NCBI RefSeq assembly: GCF_025273675.1
Contig: NZ_CP045809.1
Span: 3,224,001 to 3,288,000, forward strand
DNA: 64,000 bases
Direction: 5' to 3'
Source of the DNA: Gordonia pseudamarae
GTDB lineage: Bacteria > Actinomycetota > Actinomycetes > Mycobacteriales > Mycobacteriaceae
Part shown: piece by piece, positions 35,075 to 45,086 of the stretch
Layout: each line of letters begins with the position of its first letter
How positions within the stretch are numbered: the stretch's first letter is position 1
Position numbers and translations under genes: made by a program
The notes under the pieces: model-generated
What the model was told of the DNA's origin: nothing
Databases searched by the model: none
Seen by the model: the letters and a program-made list of their open reading frames with translations, nothing else

Positions 35075-36052
35075 TCACCGCACCCGCGAACGCACGTCCG
35101 GCCGCAGACCCGCAACCGTCGACACCGCGTGTTCGAGGGCGTAGTCGGCGTCGGCGGCCTGACCTTTCACGTCGCCGTTGAGTTGGGCGACGACGATCAT
35201 CGCCTGCGCGATGGATACCGAATCCCATGCCCGCGCCTGCCCCTGCACCTTCTTGACGCGCCCGGCAGGCATGCCGAGTTCGCGGGCCACCGAGTAGTGG
35301 TCACCGGACACTCCGCGCACACGCGCGATGGCGTGTACCGCTTCGGCGAGTGCGTCGGCGAGCAGCACCCTGGGCACGCCGTGGTGACACGCCCAGGCCA
35401 GTGATTCGAGGGCACCGGCGCGGTCGCCGGTGACGGCCTTGTCGGCCACCTCGAATCCGGTGACCTCGGCGCGGCCCTGATAGTAGGTGAGCACGATGTC
35501 ACGGGTCACCTTGCCGGTGGTGTCGGCGACCAACTGGCCGCATGCGGCCGCCAGCTCCCGCAGTTCCCCGCCCACGCTGTCGACGACCTGCTCGACGACA
35601 TCACCGCTGACCCGCGCGCCGAGCCGTGTGAATTCGGCGCTGACGAACGTGGCCCGGTCCGACGGCCATTTCGGCGATGCGCAGTCGTACTCGACGGCGC
35701 CGGCCTTCTTGAGCGCGGGGACCATCGATTTGGCACGGCCACCGCCGGAATGCACGACCGCCAGCGTGATGCCGTCCGGCAGCGCCTTCGCGGTTGTCGC
35801 CACCAGTTCGGCGGGGGCCTTGCCTGCCTCGGCGGCCGATTCGACGACGATCACCCGTTCCTCGGCGAACAGGGACGGGCTGAGCAGTTCGGCCAGTTCG
35901 TGTTCGGTCACATCCCCGGCGCGGACCCGGGTGACGGGCACGTCGGCACCGCTCTGCGCCGATCGCTCGGCGACGATCGATTCGACGACGCGACCGGTCA
36001 GGAAGTCGTCGTCACCCAACAGCAGGTGCAGCCGTTCACTCACGGCCACCAT
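35075..36052 (-). CDS. holA: DNA polymerase III subunit delta
   Basis: 325 aa from ATG 36052 (MVAVSERLHLLLGDDDFL); a 17-codon upstream extension is not conserved in character. The features are the weakly conserved AAA+-like domain I (LLGDDDFLTGRVVESIV), a central helical part and the C-terminal collar domain (VSIAQAMIVVAQLNGDVKGQ). Clamp-loader subunit that opens the sliding clamp. Position next to comEC and rpsT is conserved across actinobacteria and supports the call. Confidence 0.9.
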   Translation of the reverse strand: MVAVSERLHLLLGDDDFLTGRVVESIVAERSAQSGADVPVTRVRAGDVTEHELAELLSPSLFAEERVIVVESAAEAGKAPAELVATTAKALPDGITLAVVHSGGGRAKSMVPALKKAGAVEYDCASPKWPSDRATFVSAEFTRLGARVSGDVVEQVVDSVGGELRELAAACGQLVADTTGKVTRDIVLTYYQGRAEVTGFEVADKAVTGDRAGALESLAWACHHGVPRVLLADALAEAVHAIARVRGVSGDHYSVARELGMPAGRVKKVQGQARAWDSVSIAQAMIVVAQLNGDVKGQAADADYALEHAVSTVAGLRPDVRSRVR

Positions 36053-36149
36053 CGTGCCAGACGATCCGCAACCGCCACCGCCGACATTCACCCCCTCCGG
36101 CACCGGCTACCGCACGCCCTGAACCGACACCAGCGTACGGGCCGACGAA

Positions 36150-37649
36150 CTACCGCCCATCGGGGCCGAACCCACGACGGGACAGCTGATTCCGCACCAC
36201 CAGCCCCACAGCAACCGTCGCGCCCGCCACCACCGCCGCGCCCAGCACACCATCGGGAACAGGGATCGACGACCACGCCCACCCGCCGAGAACACGCGCG
36301 CAGGTCACCATCCACCACAAGGCCGGGCCGAGCATCCGGGCGAGCAATTCGGCCAGAACCCAGCCGACGCCGCCGGGCGGGCCGAGCGAACCGATCAGAG
36401 CCGCAAGGGTGCCGACCACGCTGATCACGCCGACGACCGGCACCACCACGACATTGGCAAGGATCGCGACGACACTGAACCGGCCACTGATCAGCGCGAT
36501 GAACGGCGCGGTCACCGACTGCGCCGCAATCGCCATGCCGAGCACCTCCGCGACACCTGTCGGGACCCGATGGTCCCACAACAAATCCCGGATAGCGGGC
36601 CCCCACAGCACGATCCCCGCGGTCGCGGCCACCGACAGCACGAAACCAGGCGCCAGCGCCAACTCCGGCCACCACAGCAGACCCACGATCACCGCCGTCC
36701 CCAGCGCGGGCAGTGCCTGTGATCGCCGTCGGCCGAGCATCGCCAGAAGGCCGACGGCACCCATCATCGCCGCCCGCAGGACGCTCGGCGACGGTCGGAC
36801 CAGGATGACGAAGCCGGCGATCACGATCAGCCCGAGAACCGGCAGATATCCGCGGGGGCAACCGATCAGCGCGAGCGCCGCCAGCGCCGCACCGCATACG
36901 ATCGCGAAGTTGCTACCGGATACCGCGGTCAGGTGGGTGAGTCCGGCATCCCGAAAGTCTTCGCGCACATCGTCATCGAGCCCTGAGGTGTCGCCGAGCA
37001 CCAGGCCGGGCAGCAGGCCCGATTCGGGGGCGCCCAAGGCCCGGGCGCTGATGGTGCGCAGCCGGGCCCGGATGTACGCGGCGACCCGCTGGTGTGCGGG
37101 CGGCGCGCCCACCAGCGCCGGGGTGCCCACGGCGGTCAGCGAGGCCACCAGCATGGTGTGCTCGGGTGGAGGCCGGACCCGCACCAGCACCCTGACCCGT
37201 TGCCCAGGTACGAGTTGCGACCACTGTTGCGTTGCTCCCACCAGATGCGCACCCGCCGCGCCGATCTGCCGCTCCCCCACGGCCACCACGTCGACCCGGA
37301 TGCGCGATCGCCCCGACGCCGCGGGCCGCAGCGGCACGGGATCGTCGACGACGCGGACGGTGACCGTCGACTTTCCACGATCCTCATGCAGCGGAGATTG
37401 TTGTATCGCGGTGACTTTGAGGGACAGCGCGATACCGGCCGTGACTGCCATACCCAGCATCAGCACCACCGGCCCGACCAGCCGCCACGACAGCAGCCGC
37501 AACCACACCGCACCCGTGACACCGAACAGCGCGGCACCACCGATGATCACGATCACCCTGATCGCGGACGGGGCGGCCAGCCCGACCATCGTGATCATCC
37601 ACACCGCCGCGGCGGGCGCGACCAGCCGCAGGTCGCGCGTCGAGGTCAC
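36150..37649 (-). CDS. comEC: ComEC/Rec2 competence channel domain, without nuclease domain
   Basis: 499 aa membrane protein. It has about ten hydrophobic helices and the ComEC competence motif region (LLPGLVLGDTSGLDDDVREDFRDAGLTHLTAVSGSNFAI in parts), with an oligonucleotide-fold-like segment before it. Full ComEC proteins of about 750 aa carry a C-terminal metallo-beta-lactamase domain; this one stops after the membrane part. In Gram-positive DNA uptake ComEC is the channel for single-stranded DNA. Overlaps comEA by four bases. Competence has not been established for this lineage. Confidence 0.85.
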   Translation of the reverse strand: MTSTRDLRLVAPAAAVWMITMVGLAAPSAIRVIVIIGGAALFGVTGAVWLRLLSWRLVGPVVLMLGMAVTAGIALSLKVTAIQQSPLHEDRGKSTVTVRVVDDPVPLRPAASGRSRIRVDVVAVGERQIGAAGAHLVGATQQWSQLVPGQRVRVLVRVRPPPEHTMLVASLTAVGTPALVGAPPAHQRVAAYIRARLRTISARALGAPESGLLPGLVLGDTSGLDDDVREDFRDAGLTHLTAVSGSNFAIVCGAALAALALIGCPRGYLPVLGLIVIAGFVILVRPSPSVLRAAMMGAVGLLAMLGRRRSQALPALGTAVIVGLLWWPELALAPGFVLSVAATAGIVLWGPAIRDLLWDHRVPTGVAEVLGMAIAAQSVTAPFIALISGRFSVVAILANVVVVPVVGVISVVGTLAALIGSLGPPGGVGWVLAELLARMLGPALWWMVTCARVLGGWAWSSIPVPDGVLGAAVVAGATVAVGLVVRNQLSRRGFGPDGR

Positions 37650-39094
37650 ACGATGACCTTGTCGCGCAACTTCTCCAGCCGCGCCGGCCCGATCCCGTCG
37701 ACTTCGGTGAGCTGGTCGACGGAGGTGAACCGGCCGTTGCGCTGCCGCCAGTCGAGGATCGACTTCGCGGTCACCGGTCCGACGCCGGGCAGAGATTCGA
37801 GCTCGGTTTGCGAGGCGGTGTTGAGGTTGACGGTGCCCGACCCACCGGTCGGGGCCGTCCCACCGGCCGGGTCGGGAACGGACGATTCGTCCGAAGCCGG
37901 TGCACTCGTCGGCCCGGCCCCGACAACGGCACTGCGCATCGACATCTCACCGTCGCGTCCGGCGTATCCGACGAGTACCTGGTCGCCGTCACGCAGCAGC
38001 TGAGCGAGGTTGAGCGACAACAGGTCCGCATTCTTACGGGCACCGCCGGCCCGCTCGATGGCATCGGCGACCCGCGCGCCGGGCGGCAGCCGGACCAGCC
38101 CCGGCCTGCCCACCAGCCCCACCACGCTCACCACCATCGCATCCGGTTGCGGGGCCGACCTGCTCGGTTCGGCCGCGGCGGGGGCCGGTGCGGACTCGTC
38201 CGGTGCCGGTTGCACCGTCGACGGGGCCGTCGAGGTGTGTGCCGCGGCGGCCGGAAAGTCCACGCCCGGCACCGGGTCGTCACTGCCCCAGATTGCGAAA
38301 CCCGCCACCGCACAGGCGATGACCCCCACCAGAATCAAGGCGATCGCGGCGGGCGGTGCCACGGCGAACCTGGAACGGGATCGCCCACCCGGCGGTTCGT
38401 CGTCGTCCCACTCCCAGTCCTCGTCCGGTTCGTCCCATCGGTCTCTCCGCCGGTCATCGGTGTCTCTCCGCCGGTCATCGGTGTCTCGATGGCGGGTGTC
38501 TCGATTGTCGGTGTCGCGATAGTCGGTGCCGCGCTGGTCTGGGTCAGGAACACCGTCGAGATGTCCGCGCGCATCGGCCGGTTCCACGCGCGGAATCGCC
38601 GGGGGTACACCGGACAGCCACGCAGGCATGCTCCCGGCAGCCCACTCCGATCCCATCCCGCGCGCGCCACTCCCGCCACTCCCGTCGTCGCGACGTCCCC
38701 ACGTCCCGGCGGCAGTGGTGATCGGCTCCGGATCGGTCTGATCATCCGCGGGCACAGGACCGTCGGTGTCGTGATGTCTCGGCGGTGACGGCAACCGCAC
38801 GATCGGTTCCGGGCTGACGGGCGGTTCCGGGCTGACGGGCGGTTCCGGGCTGACGGGCGGTTCCAGGTCGGTCGGCGGTTCCGGGCCGACGGGCGGTTCC
38901 AGGCCGACGGGAACATCGGGTTCGGTGGGCGGCGTGATACCGGACGGACCCGGCAACCGGTCATCGTCGGCCAGGAAGGGCGGTGCGCTGCGCAAGCGCT
39001 CCAGCGGGCTCGCCGGCGTCGATCCCCGGTGCGGTTCCCGCTTGTTCTCACCCGCAGGTGTGCGCGACGACTGTTCACCGATCTTGGAGGCCAT
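37646..39094 (-). CDS. comEA: ComEA-like DNA-binding membrane protein with long repetitive N-terminus
   Basis: 482 aa. Residues 1-245 are disordered: acidic/Pro-rich repeats (PPVSPE units), then Arg/Asp-rich DTDDRRR repeats. A membrane helix at about 250-275 (AIALILVGVIACAVAGFAIW) follows, then an SLBB-like domain (VVSVVGLVGRPGLVRLPPG) and a C-terminal helix-hairpin-helix pair (VNLNTASQTELESLPGVGP, VDGIGPARLEKL), which binds DNA. Standard ComEA is about 200 aa, so half of this protein is extra. It would deliver external DNA to ComEC. The repeats are encoded by slippage-prone DNA (38441-38527 and 38804-38911). Confidence 0.85.
   Translation of the reverse strand: MASKIGEQSSRTPAGENKREPHRGSTPASPLERLRSAPPFLADDDRLPGPSGITPPTEPDVPVGLEPPVGPEPPTDLEPPVSPEPPVSPEPPVSPEPIVRLPSPPRHHDTDGPVPADDQTDPEPITTAAGTWGRRDDGSGGSGARGMGSEWAAGSMPAWLSGVPPAIPRVEPADARGHLDGVPDPDQRGTDYRDTDNRDTRHRDTDDRRRDTDDRRRDRWDEPDEDWEWDDDEPPGGRSRSRFAVAPPAAIALILVGVIACAVAGFAIWGSDDPVPGVDFPAAAAHTSTAPSTVQPAPDESAPAPAAAEPSRSAPQPDAMVVSVVGLVGRPGLVRLPPGARVADAIERAGGARKNADLLSLNLAQLLRDGDQVLVGYAGRDGEMSMRSAVVGAGPTSAPASDESSVPDPAGGTAPTGGSGTVNLNTASQTELESLPGVGPVTAKSILDWRQRNGRFTSVDQLTEVDGIGPARLEKLRDKVIV
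38441..38527. repeat. 21-bp and 15-bp tandem repeats inside comEA
   Basis: Two identical 21-bp units (GTCTCTCCGCCGGTCATCGG core) are followed by three diverged 15-bp units. They encode the DTDDRRR and RDTDN-type repeats; unit lengths are multiples of three, so copy-number change keeps the frame. Confidence 0.85.
38804..38911. repeat. 18-bp tandem repeat (six units) inside comEA
   Basis: Six units of CGGTTCCGGGCTGACGGG, the first three identical, encode the six-residue repeat PPVSPE on the minus strand. In-frame, likely length-variable between strains. Confidence 0.9.
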
Positions 39095-39221
39095 GGCTCG
39101 ACCCTACGGCCGGACCCAGCGATCGAGACCGACGAAAGTGCTTACGCCGCAATATCTGTGGACAAGTCGAGACATGTGCGCGGCTGTGCATCGCGCAATT
39201 GACAAAGACTTCCCGGCCGAC

Positions 39222-40082
39222 TCAGTCCTCGGCGATTCCCTCGATGGGATCGAGGTGGGTTCCGATCACCACACCGACCGCCCCCGGGCCGACATGGCTG
39301 CCGAGGACCGGGGAGATCTCGACGATCAGCGACGAGGTGACCATCTTGAGCTTCTTGCGCAGGTCGTCGGCCACCTCGTGGGCCAGTTCGGGTGCCTCGC
39401 AATGCTGGACACCGAGCGTCACCGCTCGCCCACCGGCCGATTCGAGCGCACCCTCCTCGAGTTTGGCGACCGCCTTGGAGAAGGTGCGGTGCCGTTCACG
39501 CAGGGTCATGGTGCCGTCCACCATGTGCAGGATCGGTTTGATCGACAGCGCCGAGCCGAGCATCTTCCCGGCCGCACTGATGCGGCCACCTGCGCGCAGG
39601 TTGTCGAGGGTCTGCACGCAGAACAGGGAGTCGACGGTCGCGGCCTGCCGGATCGCCGCCTCGTACACGCGGTCCCGGTCGGCTCCGGTTGTGGCCGCCT
39701 GCGCCGCGGCGATCGCCGCGAACCCCACGGCCAGGCCCACCGAACGGGAATCGACGACACGCACCTGACCGGAGAACTTCTCCGCCGCGAGCCGTGCCGC
39801 CCCCCAGGTACCGGACAACTTGCGGGAGATGTGCACCGCCACCACACCGGCACCGTCGCTGGCCGCCACCGCTTCCTCGAGCGCCTCGCCGATCTCGTGC
39901 GGGTTGGCGCCGGAGGTGCTCACCCCGGGGATCCGCACGATGTCGTCGGGCACCTCGTCGACGCCGTCGCTGTAGTCGACGCCGTCGACCGTCAGATGCA
40001 AGGGCACACGCCGGATCCCGTAGTGGTCGGCGACCGACGACGGCAAACAGGACGACGAATCAGTGACGACGACAACAGGCAC
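39222..40082 (-). CDS. DegV-family fatty-acid-binding protein
   Basis: 286 aa. MPVVVVTDSSSCLP, VSTSGANPHEIGEALEEA and VVDSRSVGLAVGFAAIAAA are the standard DegV/FakB motifs lining a fatty-acid pocket. FakB proteins present a fatty acid to the kinase FakA. A FakA-like protein is encoded at 52.3-54.0 kb, so the two could work together; this is an inference. Confidence 0.88.
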   Translation of the reverse strand: MPVVVVTDSSSCLPSSVADHYGIRRVPLHLTVDGVDYSDGVDEVPDDIVRIPGVSTSGANPHEIGEALEEAVAASDGAGVVAVHISRKLSGTWGAARLAAEKFSGQVRVVDSRSVGLAVGFAAIAAAQAATTGADRDRVYEAAIRQAATVDSLFCVQTLDNLRAGGRISAAGKMLGSALSIKPILHMVDGTMTLRERHRTFSKAVAKLEEGALESAGGRAVTLGVQHCEAPELAHEVADDLRKKLKMVTSSLIVEISPVLGSHVGPGAVGVVIGTHLDPIEGIAED

Positions 40083-40092
40083 GGCGTCTACG

Positions 40093-40809
40093 TTATCCCG
40101 TCACCGTCAATGCCTTGCTCACCACCGGCGTGACCAGCGCCGCGAGATCACGATGACATTGGAAACCCCAATGGATGCCGTCTGGATTCATCTGCTGATC
40201 GGGGTCGGCGAACGCATCGCGTGTCGTCGGATAGAAGTCGACGGTCGGAAACGAGTTGGCCCGCGCATAGTCGGCGATGGCGGTGGTCGTCTCCATCCGG
40301 CCCTTGTGAACGTAGCCGTAGTACGGGCTCGCATGTGTCGGCGGCAGGCACACCACGATCGGCAGTTCGGGCCGCAGCTGCTTGATCGACGACCCGATCT
40401 TGTCCCAGTACTCGGCGGTCACCGACCCGGGCAACGCCAGCGGCTTACCGAGTTTCGACGCGCGCGGCTGCACCCACTGGTAGCCGTCACGGACGCGCTG
40501 GCGCAGCCAGTTGGGGCGGATGTAGCGGATCTGTTCCCGAAACGCCGTCGGCAACGGGGACGGCAGCGAATCCATGCCACCGAACGCCATCACCACGACC
40601 TCCGCGTCGGGGATGGCGGCCCAGATGTTGGGGTCCTGGGTCAGCGCCCACCACACGTCGCGGCTGGTCCAGCCGATACGGCCGAACAGTTTGAGTTCGC
40701 GGGCGCAGTCGGCGGCGACGATCGACGGCCAGATGTTCGGATCGTTGGCCGCCAAACCCCCTTTCGGACCGAAGAACGCCAGAGAATCGGACAGAACGAC
40801 GATGCTCAT
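40093..40809 (-). CDS. octT: Diglucosylglycerate octanoyltransferase
   Basis: 238 aa SGNH/GDSL-fold protein starting MSIVVLSDSLAFFGPKG (block I with nucleophile Ser) and ending with the D..H pair in MNPDGIHWGF. It corresponds to the OctT of M. tuberculosis (Rv2418c), which octanoylates diglucosylglycerate in synthesis of methylglucose lipopolysaccharides. Its gene overlaps gpgP, another enzyme of the same pathway, as in mycobacteria. Confidence 0.85.
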   Translation of the reverse strand: MSIVVLSDSLAFFGPKGGLAANDPNIWPSIVAADCARELKLFGRIGWTSRDVWWALTQDPNIWAAIPDAEVVVMAFGGMDSLPSPLPTAFREQIRYIRPNWLRQRVRDGYQWVQPRASKLGKPLALPGSVTAEYWDKIGSSIKQLRPELPIVVCLPPTHASPYYGYVHKGRMETTTAIADYARANSFPTVDFYPTTRDAFADPDQQMNPDGIHWGFQCHRDLAALVTPVVSKALTVTG

Positions 40810-41519
40810 TGCACTCCCGGGTCGGCGTCTTCGGCCGACGCATTCCAGACGTCCAGACGCCACCTCGGCGCCTCACCGGGCACCCCGTGCCCGGACAACT
40901 GCACCCAGCTGGTGTTCGCCAGACCCCCGAACACCGGCCACGACCCGATCGGCAGGTCCAGCAGTGCGGCGGTCATCGCAGCGATCACCCCGCCGTGTGC
41001 GACGAGCACCACCGGCGCGTCCGGATTGTCACCGGTCCCCCACTCGGGCAGGGCATCGACCAGTTCGGCGACCACCGGCGCGGCGCGGCCAGCCACATCC
41101 ACGCGCGTTTCACCGCCGGGCGGACCCCACGTCGCGTCGTCGCGCCACACCCGCCGGGCACCCGGCGCGATCTGGTCGACCTCCAGGTGCGTCATACCCT
41201 GCCAGTCGCCGAGATGTGTTTCGCGCAGCCGGATATCGGTGGTGACCTCCAGCCCGGACTCCTCGCCCAGCGCGAGCGCGGTGTCGTGCGCGCGCCGCAG
41301 ATCCGACGACCGGATCAGCAGCGGCGAGCGCTTCGCCAGCACCGTCGCCGCGGCGGCGGCCTGCCGCACCCCGAGTTCGGACAGGTCGGTGTCGAGTTGG
41401 CCCTGCATCCGGCTGTCCGCGTTGTACTCGGTCTGACCGTGCCGCAACAGCAGCAGCCTGCGCGCCACCGGCGTCAACCGTTCGACGGAGGTGTCGTGCG
41501 AGTCGGGTCCGCCGCTCAT
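40806..41519 (-). CDS. gpgP: Glucosyl-3-phosphoglycerate phosphatase
   Basis: 237 aa histidine phosphatase with LLLRHGQTEYN (catalytic H27), MQGQLDTDLSELG, and the second catalytic histidine in VLVAHGGVI. It removes phosphate from glucosyl-3-phosphoglycerate, the second step towards methylglucose lipopolysaccharide. The specific name rests on the octT-gpgP-rsfS-nadD order shared with mycobacteria. Overlaps rsfS by four bases. Confidence 0.85.
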   Translation of the reverse strand: MSGGPDSHDTSVERLTPVARRLLLLRHGQTEYNADSRMQGQLDTDLSELGVRQAAAAATVLAKRSPLLIRSSDLRRAHDTALALGEESGLEVTTDIRLRETHLGDWQGMTHLEVDQIAPGARRVWRDDATWGPPGGETRVDVAGRAAPVVAELVDALPEWGTGDNPDAPVVLVAHGGVIAAMTAALLDLPIGSWPVFGGLANTSWVQLSGHGVPGEAPRWRLDVWNASAEDADPGVQ

Positions 41520-41875
41520 AGGCCGTCAATCTCGATGACCGGGCAGTCCTTCCACATCCGGTCCAGTGCGTACACGCTGCGCTCCTCCGCGTGCTGGATA
41601 TGGACGACGATGTCGATGAAGTCGAGCAGCACCCAGCGTCCCTCACGTGTGCCCTCGCGACGCGCGGGCTTGTACCCGGCCTCACGCATCTTGTCCTCGA
41701 CCTCGTCGACGATCGCGTTGACCTGACGTTCGTTGTCGGCGGAGGCGATCACGAACAGGTCGGTGATCACCAACTGCTCGGACACGTCGATCACGGCGAT
41801 GTCGTGGCCCAGCTTGTCGGCGGCCGCCCGGGCGGCGACCTCGGCCATCGTCAGGGATTCAGGTGCGGCGCTCAA
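41516..41875 (-). CDS. rsfS: Ribosome silencing factor RsfS
   Basis: 119 aa. The body (KLGHDIAVIDVSEQLVITDL, VNAIVDEVEDKMREAGYKP, LLDFIDIVVHI) is the RsfS/Iojap domain that binds L14 and blocks subunit joining under starvation. The frame is open further upstream into the dispersed repeat, but the TTG at 41875 with GAGGGG before it fits the family length; an internal ATG at 41848 is less likely. Confidence 0.9.
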   Translation of the reverse strand: MSAAPESLTMAEVAARAAADKLGHDIAVIDVSEQLVITDLFVIASADNERQVNAIVDEVEDKMREAGYKPARREGTREGRWVLLDFIDIVVHIQHAEERSVYALDRMWKDCPVIEIDGL

Positions 41876-41920
41876 CGGCGTCCCCTCTCGTTGTTGATCG
41901 AACTCGGTGGCGGACCCACC

Positions 41921-41970
41921 GCCGGTTGAGGTGCGAGGAGCGCAAGCGACGAGCCTCGGAACCCGGTGAG
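41921..41970. repeat. 50-bp dispersed repeat, copy 2
   Basis: 47 of 50 bases identical to 34931-34980. Its right half (41951-41971) pairs with an inverted half-copy at 41983-42003, giving an approximately 21-bp stem with three mismatches around an 11-base loop, between rsfS and nadD. Confidence 0.85.
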
Positions 41971-42044
41971 AAGACATTGTTCTCTTACGGGGTTTCGAGG
42001 CTCGGCCGGCGGGCGACGTCGCGCCTCAACCGACATAGCAGCGG

Positions 42045-42722
42045 TCATGGTGCGCTCACCCCGCGCGAGGCGCGCGCTCGGTAGAGACGCCGTTTGGCGA
42101 TGTACTGCACCACCCCGTCGGGCACCAGATACCAGACGGGCCGGCCGGTGGCGGCGCGTTCGCGGCAGTCGGTGGACGAGATCGCCAGGGCCGGGATCTC
42201 GAGGGTCTGCAAGGTGTCGGCGGGCAGCGTCTTCAGGTGGTCGGCGAGGTGCTCGGCGTGCAGTTCGTAGCCGGGCCTGCTGACGCCGACGAACTTGGCC
42301 AGGGCGAACAGCTCTTCCCAGTGCTGCCACGACAGGATCGATTCGAGCGCGTCGGCGCCGGTGATGAAGTACAGCTGCGCATCGGGGAGGACGGCACGCA
42401 GATCGCGCAGGGTGTCGACGGTGTAGGTGGCGCCTTCGCGTTCGATGTCGACGCGGCTGACGCTGAATCGCGGGTTGGACGCGGTGGCGATCACTGTCAT
42501 CAGGTAACGGTCCTCGGCGGGACTGACCGAACGCGGCGCGGTGCCGTTCTCCGCGTCACCGGTCATCTTCTGCCACGGCTGCCCGGTGGGCACGAAGATG
42601 ACCTCGTCGAGCCTGCACCGGTAGGCGACCTCGCTGGCCGCCACCAGGTGCCCGTTGTGAATGGGATCGAAGGTTCCGCCCATCACACCGATACGGCGCA
42701 CGCGAGGGCGGTCGGAGGACAT
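42045..42722 (-). CDS. nadD: Nicotinate-nucleotide adenylyltransferase
   Basis: 225 aa from ATG 42722. [15 protein letters not shown] is the nucleotidyltransferase HxGH-type motif, followed by [10 protein letters not shown] and the ISSTDCRER motif near the C-terminus. Makes deamido-NAD from nicotinate mononucleotide and ATP. Upstream in-frame codons are not family-like. Confidence 0.93.
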   Translation of the reverse strand: MSSDRPRVRRIGVMGGTFDPIHNGHLVAASEVAYRCRLDEVIFVPTGQPWQKMTGDAENGTAPRSVSPAEDRYLMTVIATASNPRFSVSRVDIEREGATYTVDTLRDLRAVLPDAQLYFITGADALESILSWQHWEELFALAKFVGVSRPGYELHAEHLADHLKTLPADTLQTLEIPALAISSTDCRERAATGRPVWYLVPDGVVQYIAKRRLYRARASRGVSAP

Positions 42723-42765
42723 GAAGGGTGAGTCTACCGGTGCAGGCCGGAGGGGCCGTCGCACC

Positions 42766-44193
42766 CTACACCGGCAGCAGGTCGGCGATGACTTCGCCGA
42801 GCTGGGTGACATTGCGGCATTCGTACATCTGGATCACCTGCGCGTACCGGGTCGCGGCGGAGTCGCCGGTTCCCCACACCGATTCGGCCTCCGGGTTGAG
42901 CCAGTACGAGTTGCGGGCCCGGTCGACGAGTTCGGTGAGCGCGTCGAGGCGGGCGTCGTGGTAGTTGTTGCGGGCGTCACCGAGGATCAGCAGCGCACCC
43001 CGATGGGTGAGCGACTCGGCGTACTCGTCGGCGAATCCGCGCAGCATGTTGCCGTAGTCCGAATGCCCGTCGAGGGTGGCGATGCGCGCGGTGGAGATCA
43101 TCTGGTGCATCGCGGCGCCGAAGTCTCCGTCGTCGGTGTGCCGGTCGAAGTATTCGGTCACCTCATCGACGGTGTCCACGAAAGCGAATACCCGCACTTT
43201 CGAGAACTGTTGCCGCAGAGCGTAAACCAACCGCAGTGTGAACTGGGAGAAACCGGCGACAGACCCCGACACATCGCAGATGATCACCAGTTCCGGCCGG
43301 TGCGGCCGCGGTGCGCGATGGATGAGGTCGATGGGCACCCCACCGGTGGACATCGACGCCCGCAGCGTCTTGCGCACATCGACCTGCCCACGATGCGAAC
43401 GGCGCCGGCGGATCTCCAGTTTCGCCGCCAGCAGCCGGGCCAGTGGCTCGATGGTGCGCCGGATCTGCGCCTGCTCACGCGCCCCGGCCGACAGGAAGTT
43501 GATGTTCTCCGGCAGCTTGGGCACCGCATAGTCGGCGACGGCGTCGCGGCCGTTGCGCATCGCCATCCGCCGCTGGGTTTCCGATTCGATCGCCGCACGC
43601 AGCCCACCGGCGCGGGCGCGGGCCGCCGCCCGGTACCGTTCGGCGGTGCCGGCGCGGCCCGCGCTCTCGTCGTTGCCGGCGTCCAACGCGGCGGCGATCT
43701 TGGCGATGAGGGTTTGCGGGCTGACCACCGACATCGCCTGATAGGTGGAGAACGCCTCCCCACGCGTCGACTCGTACCGGCCGAGCTGGTCGACGATCTG
43801 TGCCACCAGCTCCGCGAGCCGCCCGTCGCGCTCGGCCTCGTCGTCGGCGAGCAGGTCGGCGATCATCGAGCGGGTCGCCTCCACGTCGATCTCACCGTCG
43901 GTGTCGCGGGGCAACTCGAATGTGGTGGTGCGTACCCCCGGTGCGGGCGGAAACCACAGGTCGAAGAGCTTGTCGAAGACCAGCCGATGGGTCTGATCGG
44001 TCAGCAGGGTCGCCGCCAGACCTTCTCGCAGGCTGGTGCGGTCGAGCAGATCGAGGACCGCCATCGCGCGGGCGGCGTCGATGAGCGCCGACGGGTTGAC
44101 CGGCATACCCCGCCCGCGCAGAGCATCGACGAACCCGGTGAGCTGCCCCACCAGGGGTACGTCGTCGAGCGTGGTCCGCGCGGTGTCGGTCAT
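42766..44193 (-). CDS. VWA domain protein (CoxE-like)
   Basis: 475 aa. The N-terminal half is helical and unremarkable. From about 300 it has a von Willebrand A fold with the MIDAS DVSGS ([14 protein letters not shown]) and [10 protein letters not shown]. It starts within the stop of the MoxR gene (TGATG). MoxR/VWA pairs act like chelatases or chaperones that insert metals or mature enzymes; the client here is unknown. The proA-moxR-VWA order is the same in M. tuberculosis (Rv2427c-Rv2425c). Confidence 0.85.
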   Translation of the reverse strand: MTDTARTTLDDVPLVGQLTGFVDALRGRGMPVNPSALIDAARAMAVLDLLDRTSLREGLAATLLTDQTHRLVFDKLFDLWFPPAPGVRTTTFELPRDTDGEIDVEATRSMIADLLADDEAERDGRLAELVAQIVDQLGRYESTRGEAFSTYQAMSVVSPQTLIAKIAAALDAGNDESAGRAGTAERYRAAARARAGGLRAAIESETQRRMAMRNGRDAVADYAVPKLPENINFLSAGAREQAQIRRTIEPLARLLAAKLEIRRRRSHRGQVDVRKTLRASMSTGGVPIDLIHRAPRPHRPELVIICDVSGSVAGFSQFTLRLVYALRQQFSKVRVFAFVDTVDEVTEYFDRHTDDGDFGAAMHQMISTARIATLDGHSDYGNMLRGFADEYAESLTHRGALLILGDARNNYHDARLDALTELVDRARNSYWLNPEAESVWGTGDSAATRYAQVIQMYECRNVTQLGEVIADLLPV

Positions 44194-45086
44194 CAACCGA
44201 GTTTGAGTTCTTTGATCGCCGTCTTCAGATCGGGGCGATGCTTGAGCACCACGCCGAGGGTGCGGGCGATCAACCCGTCGTCGAGCGTGGCGCGACGCCC
44301 GGACACGTCGTCGCCGGCACCGAGCGCGAGCAACGTGTTGGCCCAGTCGATGGTTTCGGCCACCGACGGCTTCTTGCGGATGTCCAGGGTGCGCAGCACC
44401 CCGATGATCCGCACGATCTCCGCCGACAGCGCGCCACCGAGCTCGGGCACCCGCGAGGCCAGGATCTCCCGTTCGCGGTGGCTGTCGGGGAAATCGATGT
44501 ACAGGTACAGGCAGCGCCGCTTGAGCGCCTCCGACAGTTCGCGGGTGGCGTTGGAGGTGAGCAGCACGATCGGGCGTCGGGTCGCGGCGACCGTACCCAT
44601 CTCGGGGATGGTGACGGCGAAATCGCTGAGCACCTCCAACAGCAGACCTTCCATGTCGACGTCGGCCTTGTCCACTTCGTCGATCAGCAGGACCGTGGGT
44701 TCGTCGCGGGAGATGGCGCGCAGCAGCGGTCTCGGCAGCAGGAACTCGTCGGAGAAGATGTCGCTCTTGGCCTCGTCCCACGAACGGGTGCCGGTCGCCT
44801 GGATCGCGAGGATCTGCTTGGCGTGGTTCCACTCGTACAGGGCGCGGGCCTCGTCGATGCCCTCGTAGCACTGCAGACGGATGAGTTCGGCACCGGTGGC
44901 TGTGGCCAGCGCTCGCGCCAACTCCGTCTTGCCGACACCGGCGGGACCTTCCACCAGCAGCGGTTTACCGAGCCGGTCGGCGAGGAAGGCACTGGTGGCG
45001 GTGGCATCGTCGGCGAGGTAGCCGGTCTGGCGCAGTCGCGTGACAACGTCGGGCACGCCGTGGAACGACGGAACGATCGCGCTCAT
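44193..45086 (-). CDS. MoxR-family AAA+ ATPase
   Basis: 297 aa. Walker [10 protein letters not shown], Walker [12 protein letters not shown], sensor [18 protein letters not shown] with an arginine finger, and a C-terminal lid. ATG 45086 overlaps the proA stop. Partner of the VWA protein downstream, coupled by a one-base overlap. Confidence 0.9.
   Translation of the reverse strand: MSAIVPSFHGVPDVVTRLRQTGYLADDATATSAFLADRLGKPLLVEGPAGVGKTELARALATATGAELIRLQCYEGIDEARALYEWNHAKQILAIQATGTRSWDEAKSDIFSDEFLLPRPLLRAISRDEPTVLLIDEVDKADVDMEGLLLEVLSDFAVTIPEMGTVAATRRPIVLLTSNATRELSEALKRRCLYLYIDFPDSHREREILASRVPELGGALSAEIVRIIGVLRTLDIRKKPSVAETIDWANTLLALGAGDDVSGRRATLDDGLIARTLGVVLKHRPDLKTAIKELKLG

Noticed and set aside
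42661..44868. 735-codon + strand frame opposite the VWA/MoxR genes
   Set aside because: Composition typical of antisense GC-rich frames; both minus-strand genes are conserved.
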